Program-made: the position numbers and the translations under genes
Notes under the pieces: generated by a model
Database searches by the model: none
Told to the model about the DNA's origin: nothing
Seen by the model: the letters and a program-made list of their open reading frames with translations, nothing else
NCBI GenBank assembly: GCA_029783825.1
Contig: JAREIK010002034.1
Span: 665,788-729,787 of the forward strand
Direction: 5' to 3'
From: Sapria himalayana
Taxonomy: Eukaryota; Streptophyta; Magnoliopsida; Malpighiales; Rafflesiaceae
DNA length: 64,000 nucleotides
In this document: piece by piece, positions 1-12,840 of the stretch
Layout of the letters: each line of letters starts with the position of its first letter
Position numbering within the stretch: position 1 is the stretch's first letter

Positions 1-975
1 CAAAGTCTGCCAGCCTTTTTTTTTAATACCACAATAATAGGCAAGAGGGCACGGTCTGATTGGAGCGCACCTGATACCCTGTCCTAGGTCTAGGGATTGG
101 AGACTGGGGTGGGTGGGGCAAGGTACGGTTGATACTTGTGCTGCCGATTTGTGCATGTGGGCCAGGCACCTGGGTCGTGCCTGACTATGTGCCCGGCTCC
201 GCCTGGCCCATCATGGAATTAGCCGTGCCTCGGGCTGGCTAGACCCGGGCCGTGCCACGTGCTGTGCCTGGGCTGTTTCGCATGTTTGACACCTTTAGAC
301 ACATTACGGTTCAACCATTCAGCCATGCCTGGCTTAGTATTACATTGTCTAGACTCTAGAATTGTGCCTAGTCTCGGACCGTGCCGCCCTATGGAACGGT
401 TCATGTCATGTTGGGCTGATATGAGTCATGCCTCATGTTGGGCTAGGCATGATCTGTGTGCCTAGACCTGTGGCACGGTCCACTGGCTCGTGGACTTGTA
501 ACTGTGCTGCCCCATCGGTTACCGCCCGATGGGGCGGTCACCAGATGGGGGGGGGGGGGGGGGGGTTATTTTTTTTTAAATCCGATCACATAAACTGGAT
601 CTTGCTTATGTGGTCAATTGTAATTGGTCGGTTATGTAAGATGACCATCTATTACATTTTCATGCAATGGATTATGACATAGATGGTTTAGCATGGACTT
701 GCACTTTATTTTGCCACAATGTCATGCTGGGCATGAAATGAACCAAGCTAGAATGCACGTAGCTTGTATGACATCTCTAACTAGGCTAGAATGCACTAAA
801 TCCAAGCTAACTTGGAATGAATCAAGCTAGCATAGCCAGACCTAACCTAACTTGGTCATGCCAACCTGACATGACACATGCTAAAAATCATATTCTGCCA
901 AACATGACATGGTGGCCCAAACAGGCCTAATAAAATGGGTCGTGCTAGCATGGCATGACCCATTCGACACTTCTA
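1..975. mobile_element. End of a GC-rich hAT-like element (left end outside window)
   Basis: The first 545 bases are far richer in G+C than the rest of the window and are full of gccgtgcc / gggcc words like those in the subterminal regions of the two complete hAT elements further right. The stretch closes at about 963-975 with cgacacttcta, whose complement tagaagtgtcg resembles the hAT terminus tagaggtgtca seen at 42757. Between them lie a run of 19 G (547-565), a T run, and short degenerate gctag/catgac words. No transposase reading frame is visible. It could be the non-coding end of a hAT copy or a non-autonomous derivative. The other terminus and an 8-bp target duplication cannot be tested because the element runs off the window. 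Confidence 0.5.
547..565. repeat. Poly-G run (19 G)
   Basis: Nineteen consecutive G residues are followed almost at once by a run of T. Assembly or read-length error is possible at such a homopolymer. Confidence 0.9.
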
Positions 976-3002
976 TATATGTCTTTTTTTCAAACTGTAA
1001 TATATATATATATACATACATACAAATTATCATTATATATGTTTATATACACATGCACATATAATAATATTCATAAAAATATATATATTGATATATGTAT
1101 GTTGATAGATGTATATATATGTATATTGATATGTACACACACACACACACACACACACAAATATATAGTAATATATGTTGTGGTTTATCAAGATTCAACC
1201 CAAAAATAAATATTGGTGTCATAACTTTTCCTCTGTCCAATAATATTAATTAATTTGGTATTTGTCTTTTTAAAATCTTTTAATTTTTATTGTTAGAAAA
1301 TTTACCCAAACATACCCAATGAATTCAAAATACCTTTTTGGATTTACAATTTTTTGATATAAATATGTAAATATAATCCAAAATAGTATATACACATGTA
1401 TGAATTTGCTCAAATTTATATATGTATCATGTATATATATTATCCATTATATATATATAACTATAAATTACTACCACAAGCACACAACACATCTTGTGAT
1501 TGAATATACATACAATTTAATATACAATATAAAATGTCCAAATATTTATAATATAATTCAAATTCTAAATGGTTAAAGTAATTGAAAATATATATATATT
1601 TTTTTGATGTTTAATTTCTTTGGTATTCATCCAAAGATGTTGAGTATCATTAACACAACACAAGCACATCAATAGCAATGCATTAATAATCTTCTTATGA
1701 ATACTACATGAACATGGGATATCTTCTGCATGAATGCCACATGTCCATCGTATGAACCCCAATTCTTCCTCAACAAGTTCCCAAATAGAAGAGATGAGAA
1801 ATGCATGCTCCCTCTCAATTATATTATAGAATTATATCAAATAAAGGAATCTCAAAATGATATAGAACTTATCATTTTTGAGTTACAAAAGAGAAACCTC
1901 AAATATCCAAATATCTACAGTCACATAGTTATCACAATCTATGTGACTTTTGAATTTCCTTGTTCATACATGATTCCATTTCTTTTTTTTTTTTTCATTT
2001 TAGGGTGCCCTAGTGTGTTTCCTTTTGAGTGTGTTCAAATTGTTTTATAATTTTTAAAGTTACTATTTTGTTTTAAATGTTAATTATACCCCATTAAATG
2101 AGAGCACTCGTACTCTTATTTAAATTTAAATTAATATAAAACCCAAACCCAAACAAAAAAAAAATTTAAGCCAAAAATGAAACAATCTTGTCTGCCCCAA
2201 ACTTGGGTAGACCCAACAATCTTTCTTTTTACTCTATTTGGGAAGATCAAGATTTGTTCTTGGTTTAAATTTAAATAATCTAAGTTACAAAGAATTTATT
2301 CTCTCTCGTAGATTACAAAATCATTTCTCATTCCTCAAATGAGGAGAAACTTTCTAGAAATTTAAAGTAATTATACAGTAACCTGATAACTTTATTTTTC
2401 TCTCCGAGCCATCAACTCTCTCTTGATCAAATTTATTTCCAATAGCAGTTGAAGTAAAAGCATTACATTTTACATCCAATTCATAAATTCCATATTAATC
2501 AGCACAGTTCTTCAAAAATGGCTAGAGTAAAAGTCATATCATTAGGATTCCACCGAGATTCCTACATGTCTCGAAATAAGTACCTAAATAATGTAGATTG
2601 ACTATCCTTGATCATTTCAAAGCAATGCATCAAAGTATCATAACTGTATGGCTTTCCCTAGTTGTATTAATTTTCTACTATTATTAGGAAATTTTCAGAT
2701 AGTAATTGTGAACTACTTTTTTTTGGAAAGTGGATGATCTTGTTTGGTATGTAACCAACTAAATATTTGAATGTATTTTTGCTAATATTAGATAATATGT
2801 AAACTTAGAAATAAGTCATAATTGAATTGATTTCATAACTTTGGAGTTTTGGTGGATTTTAATGAATAATCATGAAATCAGTATATTTTTGAAGGTAATT
2901 AGTAACTTGGTGATGTATGGTTCATCGAACAATTTTAGTATCAATGTTTGGCAAAATCTTTACTTATTTAGTAATAATAATTTTTGTATGCTAGGATTCT
3001 AT
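976..3002. other. AT-rich non-coding stretch with microsatellites
   Basis: A (TA)n tract lies near 1000-1013 and an (AC)n tract at about 1134-1159, embedded in tatat/tgtat-rich DNA. The remainder is AT-rich with only short open frames of low-complexity composition. I see no domain, no LTR ends and no RNA gene. Confidence 0.6.
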
Positions 3003-3330
3003 TACATTGTTAGCATCATCATTCAAGTATGCAACATATTTTATTGGCTATGATATTATCATAGAGTCGCAATCATATTTATCTCGTAATAATTAAATGA
3101 TTTTTATATTAATTTCATGTCATAGTAACCAAGTATCTCACTAGTACTAAAAGTCATGATTAATTCCCAACTTTATGACTTTATGTTTACCAAATATTTG
3201 TATTCCAAATTAGAGTTTGTAGTATTTCCCCAAAGTCATGACTTTTAGATAATAGAATGTTACAGAGCTAAAGTTGTGATAATTATCTAGTTCTATGACT
3301 TTTAGATAAACACATAAGTTATGTGTTTAC
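3003..3330 (+). repeat. Athila-family LTR fragment
   Basis: The segment aligns by eye with the early part of the long LTRs further right (about 42280-42600 and 34500-34800). It shares the order: a gatattatcatag-like stretch, catgtcatagtaaccaag, ctagtactaaaagtcatg, then spaced atgacttt words including aaagtcatgactttt at 3234. It interrupts a copia sequence that resumes at about 3380. Neither LTR terminus is present, so it is a truncated piece. Confidence 0.55.
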
Positions 3331-3374
3331 CTTGAGGATTGGAGCCATAAGTTGGAAGATTTTCAAGTAATTGT

Positions 3375-3740
3375 GTATTTTTGATTTTATGAAGGCTGAA
3401 TATGTGGAAATCTAAAGAAAGCCAAGGGGGTTGTATGGCTTAGAAACTTTTTGATGGATTTAGGGGTCATTATTTTATGCAACTTTTTAATGCCCTCTAT
3501 TGTGATAATAATAAAGTAGTTGCAAACTCAAAGAAACTTAAAACAGGTAAAATACATCAAGCATATATAATATTTAATAAGAGATATTATAAAAAGAAAA
3601 AATGTGGTGGTAACAAAAGTGGCATCGAAGGATAGCTTGCCAGATCCTTTTATGAACTATGAAAAGCCTTCCTACTAAAACTTTTAAAAGGCCTGTAGAA
3701 AAAATAGGAGTCAAACATATGGCATCATGGCTTTAAGTCT
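3375..3740 (+). pseudogene. Ty1/copia RNase H C-terminal remnant
   Basis: Translation across several stops and frameshifts gives the usual order of a copia polyprotein end. An AEYV motif comes first (about 3395), then a segment matching the YCDN...N...HKRGKHIERKY area, a RRI/ADN-like 'lad pft k' segment, and an 'LPTKTF' segment (about 3670). This is the catalytic RNase H and its C-terminal tail, which degrade the RNA strand during reverse transcription. It is badly broken and cannot be functional. The upstream protein is missing, replaced by an Athila LTR fragment. Confidence 0.75.
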
Positions 3741-3752
3741 AAGTGGGAGATT
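3741..3752 (+). other. Copia polypurine tract
   Basis: The purine-rich aagtgggaga lies directly after the end of the RNase H remnant, where copia elements prime plus-strand DNA synthesis. The LTR should start just downstream. Confidence 0.65.
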
Positions 3753-4570
3753 ATTAGAATTTTTTATGCTAACATCTATTTTTGGTTGTTTTCTTTTATT
3801 AGTTTATATCATTTTCTTATTTTAATGAATAAATTTGCAATGAGCTAAATTTGTGGACATAAATATTTCCTTTATTTTGCATAGTAGATAATTTGGTATA
3901 TAGAGTTCAGCTATTGCACGGAAGATTGAATCTTCAGTTCTTGTGGAATATAAGTTTATTATTTATAATCTAGATAAAACTGAATAATCTTTTGGTGAGA
4001 TTGTAACGCAAGATTTTAGTAGGCCTATCATGAATATGAAGAATGGTGAAGTTCTAACTTCTAGTGCTTATACACTTGTGTGTATTGAACAAATCACAAT
4101 GTAATTATTTTGTATTGACATGTAAAATAAAAATACTATTATTATTATAAATACTATTATGCTTGATCTTGAAGTAATTAATACTGATATGCACTTGTTA
4201 ATAGTTATTTTAATTCATAAAGGGTGAGATCTAGAAATAAATTTTTTAACTATATGAATTAGATAACTTTATCAAGTGTATGGTGAATATTGATTAAAGA
4301 TGAAATCTATGTCTTGTGAGAAGGATCGATGATACTCCCTTAAAGAAACTTATAAAGTTTTGATATCGTCAAACCCTCTATGTGAATTTTAATTCAATGT
4401 TTCAAATAAATTAAGTGGAAATTCTCAAAAAAATAATTAAAGATTGATTGAATTAGATTGTTAGTAATTTAATTTAATCAATGTGTATCTATACTCTTAA
4501 CATGGGGAGTTTAATGAATATTATATAATAATGGATACAAATTAGTATGAATAAGTCAGAGAGTGTGATT
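3753..4570 (+). repeat. Probable 3' LTR of the copia remnant (right end not resolved)
   Basis: The sequence follows the polypurine tract immediately and starts attagaatttt, so its left border is well placed. It is AT-rich and non-coding. I could not find a convincing terminal CA with a target duplication, so the right border is a guess. Confidence 0.4.
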
Positions 4571-6435
4571 GTAATTTTGGTCCTATATCTTAATTATTTT
4601 TTGTTTGGGATAAGGAAACATAATATTTCCATGATTATATGTGCAATCACATGCATGTTTACCATTAAGCTAACATGTCAACACACATTTATTTAGCTAA
4701 TTTATTTGAATGAACATTGCCAGCTTATTGTTCGAAATTGAGTAAATTACAACTAATATTCACACTCATGATGCAACGATGATAAAGGATCAAGCTTGTG
4801 ACATGTGATAATTTGAGAGATAAATATAAAATTATAACAAAAATATGACAAACAAGTATAATGTTAGAAAAATAATAATGGCAATAATTTTAATTATATA
4901 ATGTGAAAAATTTGTTGTCAATGCAATTAAATGATAAGCACTTAAAGTCAACATCATAAATAATTATTTATGATATCATTCAATGTTAATTTATTAATTT
5001 AAATGTCTTTCATGGTAGTTTTCTTAATGGCCACTGATATTTTTCATGAAACCAATCAAAAGTTTTGATAGCTTGTATGCTGAATAATGTCAATAAAATT
5101 CAAAGAACCTTGAATATATTTCAAGAATTGAATACCTTTTATGTATTTTGTGATATTTTAATGATATTAAATAATATTAAATAACATTTAACATGTATCA
5201 CATTAACAAATATCATTTCGATATTTTTTGCTGAAATTTGATTACATTCAAATATGATAGACATAAGTAAAACATATAGTCAACTGAATTTCAATGATGT
5301 CATATAGTTGAGGTATTGGGAAATTTTTTTATGATTTTGCAATTGTAATGTTATTAATTAATAAAAAAAATCAATAATTTTTAAGTAATATCAATAGATG
5401 GATAGAAATTTTATTTTTAGAATTGAGTGATTGTGCATTGCATATTCTGATTTAATTGCATTGATAATGTATCAATTATGTTATAATAAATTTATTAATT
5501 GAAAATTTTTAGCTTCATTCAATTTTGTAACGAGTACTCAAAAAAGTTGAATATTAACAAGAATATCATTTCATTGACATCCAAAAACTAAACATCACGG
5601 ATAATAAAAAAATTATGAAGGAGCCATCAAACAAAAATATTTAAGATAAAGCCTTCCAACTATTCAAATTTTTAAAAAAGGGAACCAAAACTAAAATTAT
5701 TTATGTTTTGTTATCCTCAAAAATATAAACCTAAAAATACCATTACCGATGTTAATAAAAAGTAAAAAAAAAAAAGAAATAATGTTTTAAAAACATTATT
5801 TTGGAAAACACATCCTATAACATATAGAAGTAAAAATATATATGCATATAAATGTATAAAGTATATATACATATATACAATATACTTACAATAAGATAGT
5901 CCTCTCTCCCAATCTCATCTTCCTTATCTTCATTGGTGCCAACAAACCCCACAATGTATCTACCTTTCTCAATCACAAAGCTTTCGCATAATTTTTTTTT
6001 TTGGTGAGACTCTGCCCATTGATGAATTCCTATCTCCCCAACATCTTTCTCCCATTTATAAGAACAAATCCCCACCACCGCGCCTCTTCATCATCACTAG
6101 CACACATTGCATTCCCATTTTCTCCTTCTTTAATATGTCTTCTCTTAATTTTATCAGCATCTTCTTCTTTTTTCTACTTTCTTGATGTTCTTTCATCTTA
6201 TCAAACACATCATAATTTCTCTTAATTACTACCATTCTCTCTAGTCCCCAAAGCTCTTGCCTCTTTCCTTAGTCATTTCTGGACATCCTTCTCATTTTCA
6301 TATTAATATCTAGTCATGCCTCATTACCCTCATCTTTTTTGTATTCCTCTATCAATCATGACAAGAGTTTTCTCCATCTTCTGAAATTCTTTGTGTTTTG
6401 GCAACTAGAAATACAATCTCATCTTAACTAAAATA
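4571..6435. other. AT-rich DNA, no gene seen
   Basis: Only short stop-bounded frames occur. Near 6048-6100 a TATA-like tttataag precedes a C-rich stretch and lies about 350 bases before the copia gag remnant, so it may be the promoter end of that element's 5' LTR. I could not define LTR borders. Confidence 0.4.
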
Positions 6436-6439
6436 TGTA

Positions 6440-6700
6440 TTTCAATGAATGCAGCCACACAAATAACATTGAAATTGAACAAAATGAATTTTGCATCTTA
6501 GAGAAATCAATTTACCAATATTTTATGACAAACTCCACCTATTATTGCGCAATTTCATCAAAAATTTTTTTTCACATTTAATGGAATATTGAAAAATACT
6601 ATGGGCAATTATGATATAACTTTGCCAACAAATGGTCAATTATCAAGTTTGGCAACAAACAAATCTATGATAATCAATGAAAAAGAATTATTCAAATATT
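6440..6700 (+). pseudogene. Copia gag N-terminal remnant
   Basis: The translation near 6448 reads like the start of plant copia gag: a 'qItlKLnkmNFaSWr' segment followed by 'fTnIL' a few residues on. This is the conserved KL...NY..W region of the UBN2-type gag domain, which forms the virus-like particle. The rest of gag is not readable. Confidence 0.6.
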
Positions 6701-6702
6701 TC

Positions 6703-7278
6703 AAAGATTGTTCATTACCCCCAATAAACTTAGCATTCCATTAATGGTCTCAATCAATGACAAATTATCTATCAATAGTATGATAAGGATGGACATAGTG
6801 CCAAAGTATTCCTCTCATATCCATCACCAAACTTCATGATTAACTTAAGCCAATTTCATGACTAGTGATCAACCTGGAGACCATGACACTTGGATAGTTG
6901 ACTATGGTGCCTCTCACCAAATCGCTTCATATCTTCAAATCTCTCACTACACTATGAATATGGTGTCAATGAGAAAAATATGATTGGCTAAAAGATTGTT
7001 CATTACCCCCAATAAACTTAGCATTCCATTAATGGTCTCAATCAATGACAAATTATCTATCAATAGTATGATAAAGATGGACATAGTGCCAAAGTATTCT
7101 TTCATATCCATCACCAAACTTCATGATTAACTTAAGCCAATTTCATGACTAGTGATCAACCTGGAGACCATGACACTTGGATAGTTGACTATGGTGCCTC
7201 TCACCAGATCGCTTCATATCTTCAAATCTCTCACTTCACTATGAATATGGTGTCAATGAAAACAATATGATTGGCTAA
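6703..7278 (+). repeat. 288-bp tandem duplication covering copia protease motif
   Basis: Two nearly identical copies sit head to tail at 6703-6990 and 6991-7278, differing at only a few positions. Each encodes a segment reading WIVDYGASHQI, which corresponds to the aspartic protease active site W..DSGAS.H, with the catalytic D kept and the S replaced by Y. The near-identity of the copies, in an element otherwise heavily decayed, indicates a local duplication much younger than the element itself. Confidence 0.9.
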
Positions 7279-7489
7279 AATAATGGCATTCGTATAACTC
7301 ATGTTGGTTCCACCACACTTGCTTCACCAAAACCATTGTGTGCACCTTCGATTAATAAATTATTTTTTTTTATTTTCTAAATATTATCATTGAAATAATA
7401 GTTCCATTGAATTCTTTCTTTAATTTTTTTTTGCGAGTGACTTGAGCATGGTGGTATCCTTGGGTCAAGGTTGGAATAAAAAAAATGTT

Positions 7490-8268
7490 TAAGAGTGGCC
7501 AACATCATCTACCATATCCAAACCTTAGGCTTTTCTCTCCCACAAATCTTCTATCGCATCTTGCCATTATCATTTTGGCCACAATCAACTTGAGTCCTCA
7601 CCAAATTGGTTTCTACTCATAGTATAGTTATGTATGTCCCCTTATCTGTCTTAACTCAATGTGATTTTAGTCTTAGTAAAAAAATATAATTGACTTGCTT
7701 TCAGAACATCATTAATCTCATGCACTAGACTGCTAAACATTTTTTACATAGATGTTCAGGGTCTTGCACCAATAATGTCATGTGACTGTTATCTTATAAT
7801 GTAATTTTGTGGATTATTTTACTAAATATAGATGCCTTTATTCAATTACTCAACAAGGTGAAGTCTCTTCCAGCTTTCCTTGTTTCAAAACCATTCTTCT
7901 GCATAAAGTGTCAATACCAATTGATTTTTGTTGTTTTTTCTTCCAAATAAAAACTTATCTTATTAAAAGGATGCCAACTATGGTTGTAGGTCATCGATCT
8001 CCATTTGAAAAGTTATTCAAGAAACATCCTAACTATACAAAATTGTAGGTATTTGGATGTTTATGTTACTTTTGACTATAAACTTGATCCTCATTCTTGT
8101 CCTGTTGAATTAGGTTACACTATAGAAAATAATGCTTATCATTTCTTTGATCTCGTATCTCACAAAATCTTTTTTTCTCATCATGTTATTTTTGTGGAAT
8201 CAGAATTTTCATTTAAAAAATATTTTTTAAAGGATTATAGGGTCACATCCAAAAACCTCACTACTTAG
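7490..8268 (+). pseudogene. Copia integrase remnant
   Basis: A broken GAG-preintegrase-like part lies at about 7490-7620. After it the integrase core and C-terminal parts are visible from 7809 in overlapping frames. FVDYFTKYRCLY matches the F.DD.TRY.W.Y core start. The segment ending KRMPT (near 7970) followed by 'SPFEKLFKKHPNY' (8000-8035) matches the copia 'RMPT..l...SPFE.Lf...PnY'. The following 'H.VIFVES.FSFK' (about 8185-8215) matches the C-terminal 'HVvFdEs.FPf'. Integrase would insert the cDNA into host DNA; this copy is dead. Confidence 0.75.
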
Positions 8269-8444
8269 AATCTACATGACCAACCTAGCCAATTTCCAAT
8301 TCTTCATTACCTCCATTCTCTCCTAGTTCACCACATCCAATCAGACAACTTGTAACCTCTTATTTTGATCAAGACTTGGTTCACTCAAGCTTCCTTCTTC
8401 AATCTCATACCATTGTTGAAAACATTCATGAATGCTCATAGGTG

Positions 8445-9065
8445 AGGCATACATTTCATTTTCCTCCACACAATGGTCACCTAGTGATTATCAGAGCCAA
8501 AAATAATATCTTTAAGCTGAAACAAATTCTTAGTTTGAATGCCACCAACCCATTATTGCATGAGTCTCTTCAACCCACAAGTGTGTTTGAAGCACACAAA
8601 ATTCTACAGTACTGACAAGAAATGAGGGAGGAATTTGATGTTTTATTTTGTAACTCCACCTAGACCCTTATTCTGCTTAACCTTGCATGAATCATTTTTA
8701 TGTGCAAGTAAATTTTTTTTTGTATTAAGTAGAACCCTGATGGCTCATTAATGCACTATAAAACTTATTCTATAGCAAAAGTATTACAGCAAAGACATAA
8801 TAAGATTGATTTTTTTCCCATTCTCATTCTTGTGGTCAAACCAACAACAATATGAATTATACTTCACCTAACTATCATCAATAGTTGAGCCTTGTGCCAA
8901 TTAAATGTTAACATTGCATTTTTATAGGGAACCTTAACTAATGATATTTATATGTAGCAACCTCAGGGCTTTCTTCATCAATAATACCCACGCCATGTTT
9001 GTAAATTAAAAAAGGCTATTTATCATCTCCATCAGGCACCCCATGCATGGTATACATGACTATAA
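8445..9065 (+). pseudogene. Copia reverse transcriptase, 5' half
   Basis: The segment opens with 'HpMVTRaKNnIfK' (about 8468), which corresponds to the HPM.TR.K.GI.K linker before copia RT. It continues with an 'eeFDvL..NsT' segment (8630) and 'NPDGSLmhYK' (8733), the KrN.DGs..RYKARLVAKGF region. It ends with 'VCKLKKAIYhLhQAPHAWYT' (8998-9057). The YVDD active site is absent here but appears beyond the nested insertion at 18972. Confidence 0.8.
8958..9065 (+). repeat. RT segment duplicated on the far side of the insertion, left copy
   Basis: caacctcagggctttc ... gtaaattaaaaaagg ... catggtatacat aligns with 18808-18914 in the same order and orientation. Both encode the same copia RT stretch. 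Confidence 0.75.
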
Positions 9066-9391
9066 TGTGTGTGTGTGTGTAGGGGGGGGGGTATTTATAG
9101 ATAGATATATATATATATATATGCACACACACACACACACTTGTGTTTTTATATGTATATATTTTTCTATATGAATATATATATAGGTGTGTATATCCAT
9201 ATAAGATATATAATAGAATTACTATTCTGTTATAATAATTTATTCTATGAGAAGTAAAGAATGTGGGTGTGTCGCATAGTTTTTGAGACACACCAAAAAT
9301 ATAAATATAAATATTTATATTTGCATGCACACACCAAAAATAATTATTCTATAATAATTTATTCTATAAATATAAATATAAATATATGCAT

Positions 9392-9427
<36 letters not shown>

Positions 9428-10200
9428 TCACCCATAGAAATATATTTGAAGTAGGGACCTAGGGGTATTAAAGGGTATTTTTGTGGTTCAAACAATTCTA
9501 GACTATCTGACCAAGGTCATTAATATATTAATGCATATGTATAGTAATGTCAACAAAAAAAGAAAAGATGAATTTATTAATTTTCAAACTTAAAAAGAAT
9601 CAACGAAAAAGAAAGAGGGGTTTTATGTTTAGGTGCACTAGTTAGAAAATATAAAAAAAAAACTAAATTTTAATATTTAAAAAAGTACACCAAAATATAA
9701 AAATTTATATTTTAGTGCATTTAAAATCAAAAACTCAATATTTCCCATGTCATGCTATGTTAGCAAACTTTTAAAAAAATTAAAACTATTATTCAACTTT
9801 GGCAATAACCACAATGCAACTCAAGGAGGACATAACATATCTCAAACCCATGACCTAAAAGTTTGTTGATTATGCTCCAGCAATCCAACCACAAGCATCA
9901 AATCATTTGACAATTAAACATATAAACAATTATATGAATAAACATATATAAATAAATATACATAAATATATATGTATATAAATAAATACATACATATAAG
10001 TGTGTACATATACAGACACGCACGCACACACACACACACATATGTGTGTGTGTGTGTTTTTATAAGTATGTGTGTGTGTGTGTGTACACACAAATAAATA
10101 AATATGTATAAGCATATTAGCAATAGAGTATATAAATAAATAAATAAATATTTATTTATTTATTTATTTATTTATATATGTAGATATATTTATAAATGTT
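9066..10200. repeat. Microsatellite-rich segment left of the CACTA element
   Basis: Contains (TG)n, an 8-9 G run and (TA)n at about 9068-9122, (CA)n at 9123-9140 and 9395-9421, (AC)/(TG) tracts at 10022-10086, and complementary AAAT/TTTA tetranucleotide tracts at 10135-10175 that could form a hairpin. The sequence tattctataataatttattctat occurs twice near 9220-9370. Long open frames here are only repeat translations. Confidence 0.8.
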
Positions 10201-10214
10201 CACTACAAGATATC

Positions 10215-10550
10215 TTTTAAATCAAAATTGCCTGAATCTATTTCTAATGTCATCGCAATTGGTAAATAGCGATAGAATTAGAAATGGAGTAGTTCCACTT
10301 CTATAATCCTCCATGCTAAATTATAGAAATGGATCACACAATGATATTTATATAAATAGAGACGTGGAAAATTCCGTCGCTAAATATTGCGACGGAAAAG
10401 AAATTTTGGATTTCATTGCTAATTTTATGATGGAATCATTAGAAACATATTTTCCATTTCTAAAAGAGTGATGTATCTATAAAGACATGCATACTCCATT
10501 TCTATTTAGAAACGGATTTAGAAATGGAAAAATCATTTTCTCTTGTCTAC
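10215..10550. promoter_or_regulatory. CACTA subterminal repeat array (one end)
   Basis: Degenerate copies of atttctaa/ttagaaatgg and gcgatag/gcgacgg words occur in both orientations within the first 350 bases. Such arrays bind the element's own DNA-binding protein in En/Spm. The matching array lies at about 18090-18480. Confidence 0.6.
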
Positions 10551-10829
10551 TATAGGTACAAGTAGAATTAATGATGTTTCTGTATGTTATATATAATATA
10601 CAATTAAATATAGAAACTATATGACTTATAACCAAATAAGCATATCTACGTATTATTTATCAAATAACATTCACATAACATCTACCATAAGATAGAATAT
10701 CATATAAAAAAAAATAAATGTTCATAAATTTCAATATACAATTTATAACAAAATTGAAAAACCTTTAACATTTACCAATAATTTAGATCAAAAAAAACAT
10801 TGCAAAAAAAATTAATAAAATATCACAGA

Positions 10830-12840
10830 CAACTATGAGTCCTTCTCCTGAAGAGTATTATCCTCTGGAAATTTGGATGGATTCTCTTCAGAATGATGAA
10901 AAATAGATGATGTCTCTGCCAACTTGCACATTATTTTTTTCATCTTCAAAATCTTTTGTTGTATTTCCTCATGTCTTTTCAGTCTTTCAACCTCTCTTTT
11001 TTTTAATTCTTCAATTTCATTTTGCATCTCTTTATTCTTTTGTTGTATCTCCCCATTTATCCTTCACAAAGAATTCTGAATATCCTGCATCTTCTAATGT
11101 AACCTCTTATCAAACATATTATTGTAATTAGTAGATGATGATGATGATGATGAACTCCAAATAGAATCTAGATAAAATGTAGATGCATGGGTACTTAAAC
11201 CATACTCTCGCTATTTTTTCAGCTCGACTCTGAGAGCTTAAAGGTAAATATGTGCAACATCAATCTTTTGTGCCTCTATAGAAGAATCTATAAATTATGA
11301 AGTAATTGCAACCATATTTTCTACAGTTTCCTACAATTGTTAAAATACAACATAATGTATCAATTGCTTTATTAAAAAAAAATTTATACTAGCAAAAAAA
11401 CTATCCTCTCGCTACTATAAAATATTTTATAAATGATTTTATTTATTATATTTAATGAGTTTAGAAAAAATAAATCATTAGTTATGGTAAATATATATAT
11501 TTAAGTTTGCATTTTATTTACATTTACTGCCAAATAATGAATTTTAATTTTTTTTTATTTTAGTATTTACAATCATAAAATTAAACTACAAGTACAAAAT
11601 GAGAATCTCACATTAATATTATTTGAGCACTTTTCCACAAATGATCCATCATTTTTCTTGTGTTTTGGCTAAAATACCTCAAACGATATCGGTTGACAAC
11701 CCAATTTAGCCTCCTGCAAATAAATATTAGTTATTATTAATATACATCATTCATTATGATACAAATATTATCCATTTTATTATAAAAATATAAATAATAA
11801 CAAAATATAAATGATAGTTATACCAAATCTACCAAATTTTTATATGTCACCTTTAAACCTTCAATTTGTTTTGAAGCTCTTGATCATTCACCTATCTTTT
11901 TTGATCAACAATTGTGTGAGGCCACCTAGAAAAAGGCATTGAACTCCTTACTATTCCAGTAATTCCATCACTATATCCAAACACCAAAGTGGATATTATT
12001 AGGCTCTGTATCTTTACCATATTTTTTTCCCCATTTGCCAAACTTGTCATTATATCTCACACTTGCTACATGTTTCCATATATCCTTCATCGATACCACC
12101 AAAGTATTATTCTATCGGTATTTTTTCTGCAAAAATCAAATAAAACTATAATACATTGTAATGCATTAATTTTAAGAGTATATCATATTATATCAAAAGG
12201 GAAAATAAGTAAAAGCATCAAAGATTTACCTCAAATTCTTCCCAATAAAATTTTTTCATACTTGGGACACTTTACTACTTTTATACTCTCTGCAACTAGT
12301 TTCTCCTTCAATATCTTCTTAATTATACGAGAAATAGAAGAAATAAACTTATAAGTAATTTAAAATTATCACATACATATACATAGAAGCAAAATACATA
12401 TTTTTTTTTGCTACTTAATTAAAATTTACTTTTAATATTATTAATGATAATGTTCAATTAGTAGCAATATAATACATTGGTATTATTGTAAAATACATAA
12501 ATTTAAAAATTGTGATATATTTATTATTTTCATTAACATATTATTTTATATTTAATTTAAATAAAAAAAAAGAAAAATGATAAAGATAAATGTAGTAAAT
12601 TTAAGAATGATATGTACTATTTATTATCAATTGTGCGCGAAATGATGATTTTTCATTGCTTAACATCCAAATTATGGATTTTGAATATCCTGCGCGTGCT
12701 ACTATTGTATTACCAATGCTTGAGCCTTCTAAGATAGGTTGATATGAACTATCAGTGTCTTCTGGTGAAGAATGAGATGAAGATGGAAAACCTGTGGTAG
12801 TAAATCTGTGTATGTCATGATGAGGTGATGCCAAAGTTTC
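10830..12840 (-). pseudogene. CACTA second protein (TNP1/Transposase_24-like) remnant
   Basis: Minus-strand fragments read from an N-terminal serine/threonine/proline-rich segment (12834 down to about 12601, starting MASPHH) to a short C-terminal coiled coil (11027-10833). The coil is rich in E, K, R with regularly spaced I/L. This is the usual layout of the second, accessory protein of plant CACTA elements, which binds the subterminal repeats. The central domain (about 11640-12350) is unreadable through stops. The call rests on position within the element and overall composition more than on a strong motif match. Confidence 0.5.

Noticed and set aside
1043..1240. Open frames of Y, I, C, V repeats here and at 9016-9330, 9914-10123 and 18578-18789
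   Set aside because: They are translations of TA, CA and TG microsatellites.
1730..2050. A 106-codon plus-strand frame
   Set aside because: No recognisable domain, AT-driven composition and a T-run-encoded F stretch; not supportable as a gene.
5815..6225. Overlapping 74-87 codon frames on both strands
   Set aside because: No domain; probably the leader region upstream of the copia gag remnant.
11989..12354. A 121-codon plus-strand frame
   Set aside because: It is antisense to the CACTA second-protein remnant, low-complexity and without a domain.
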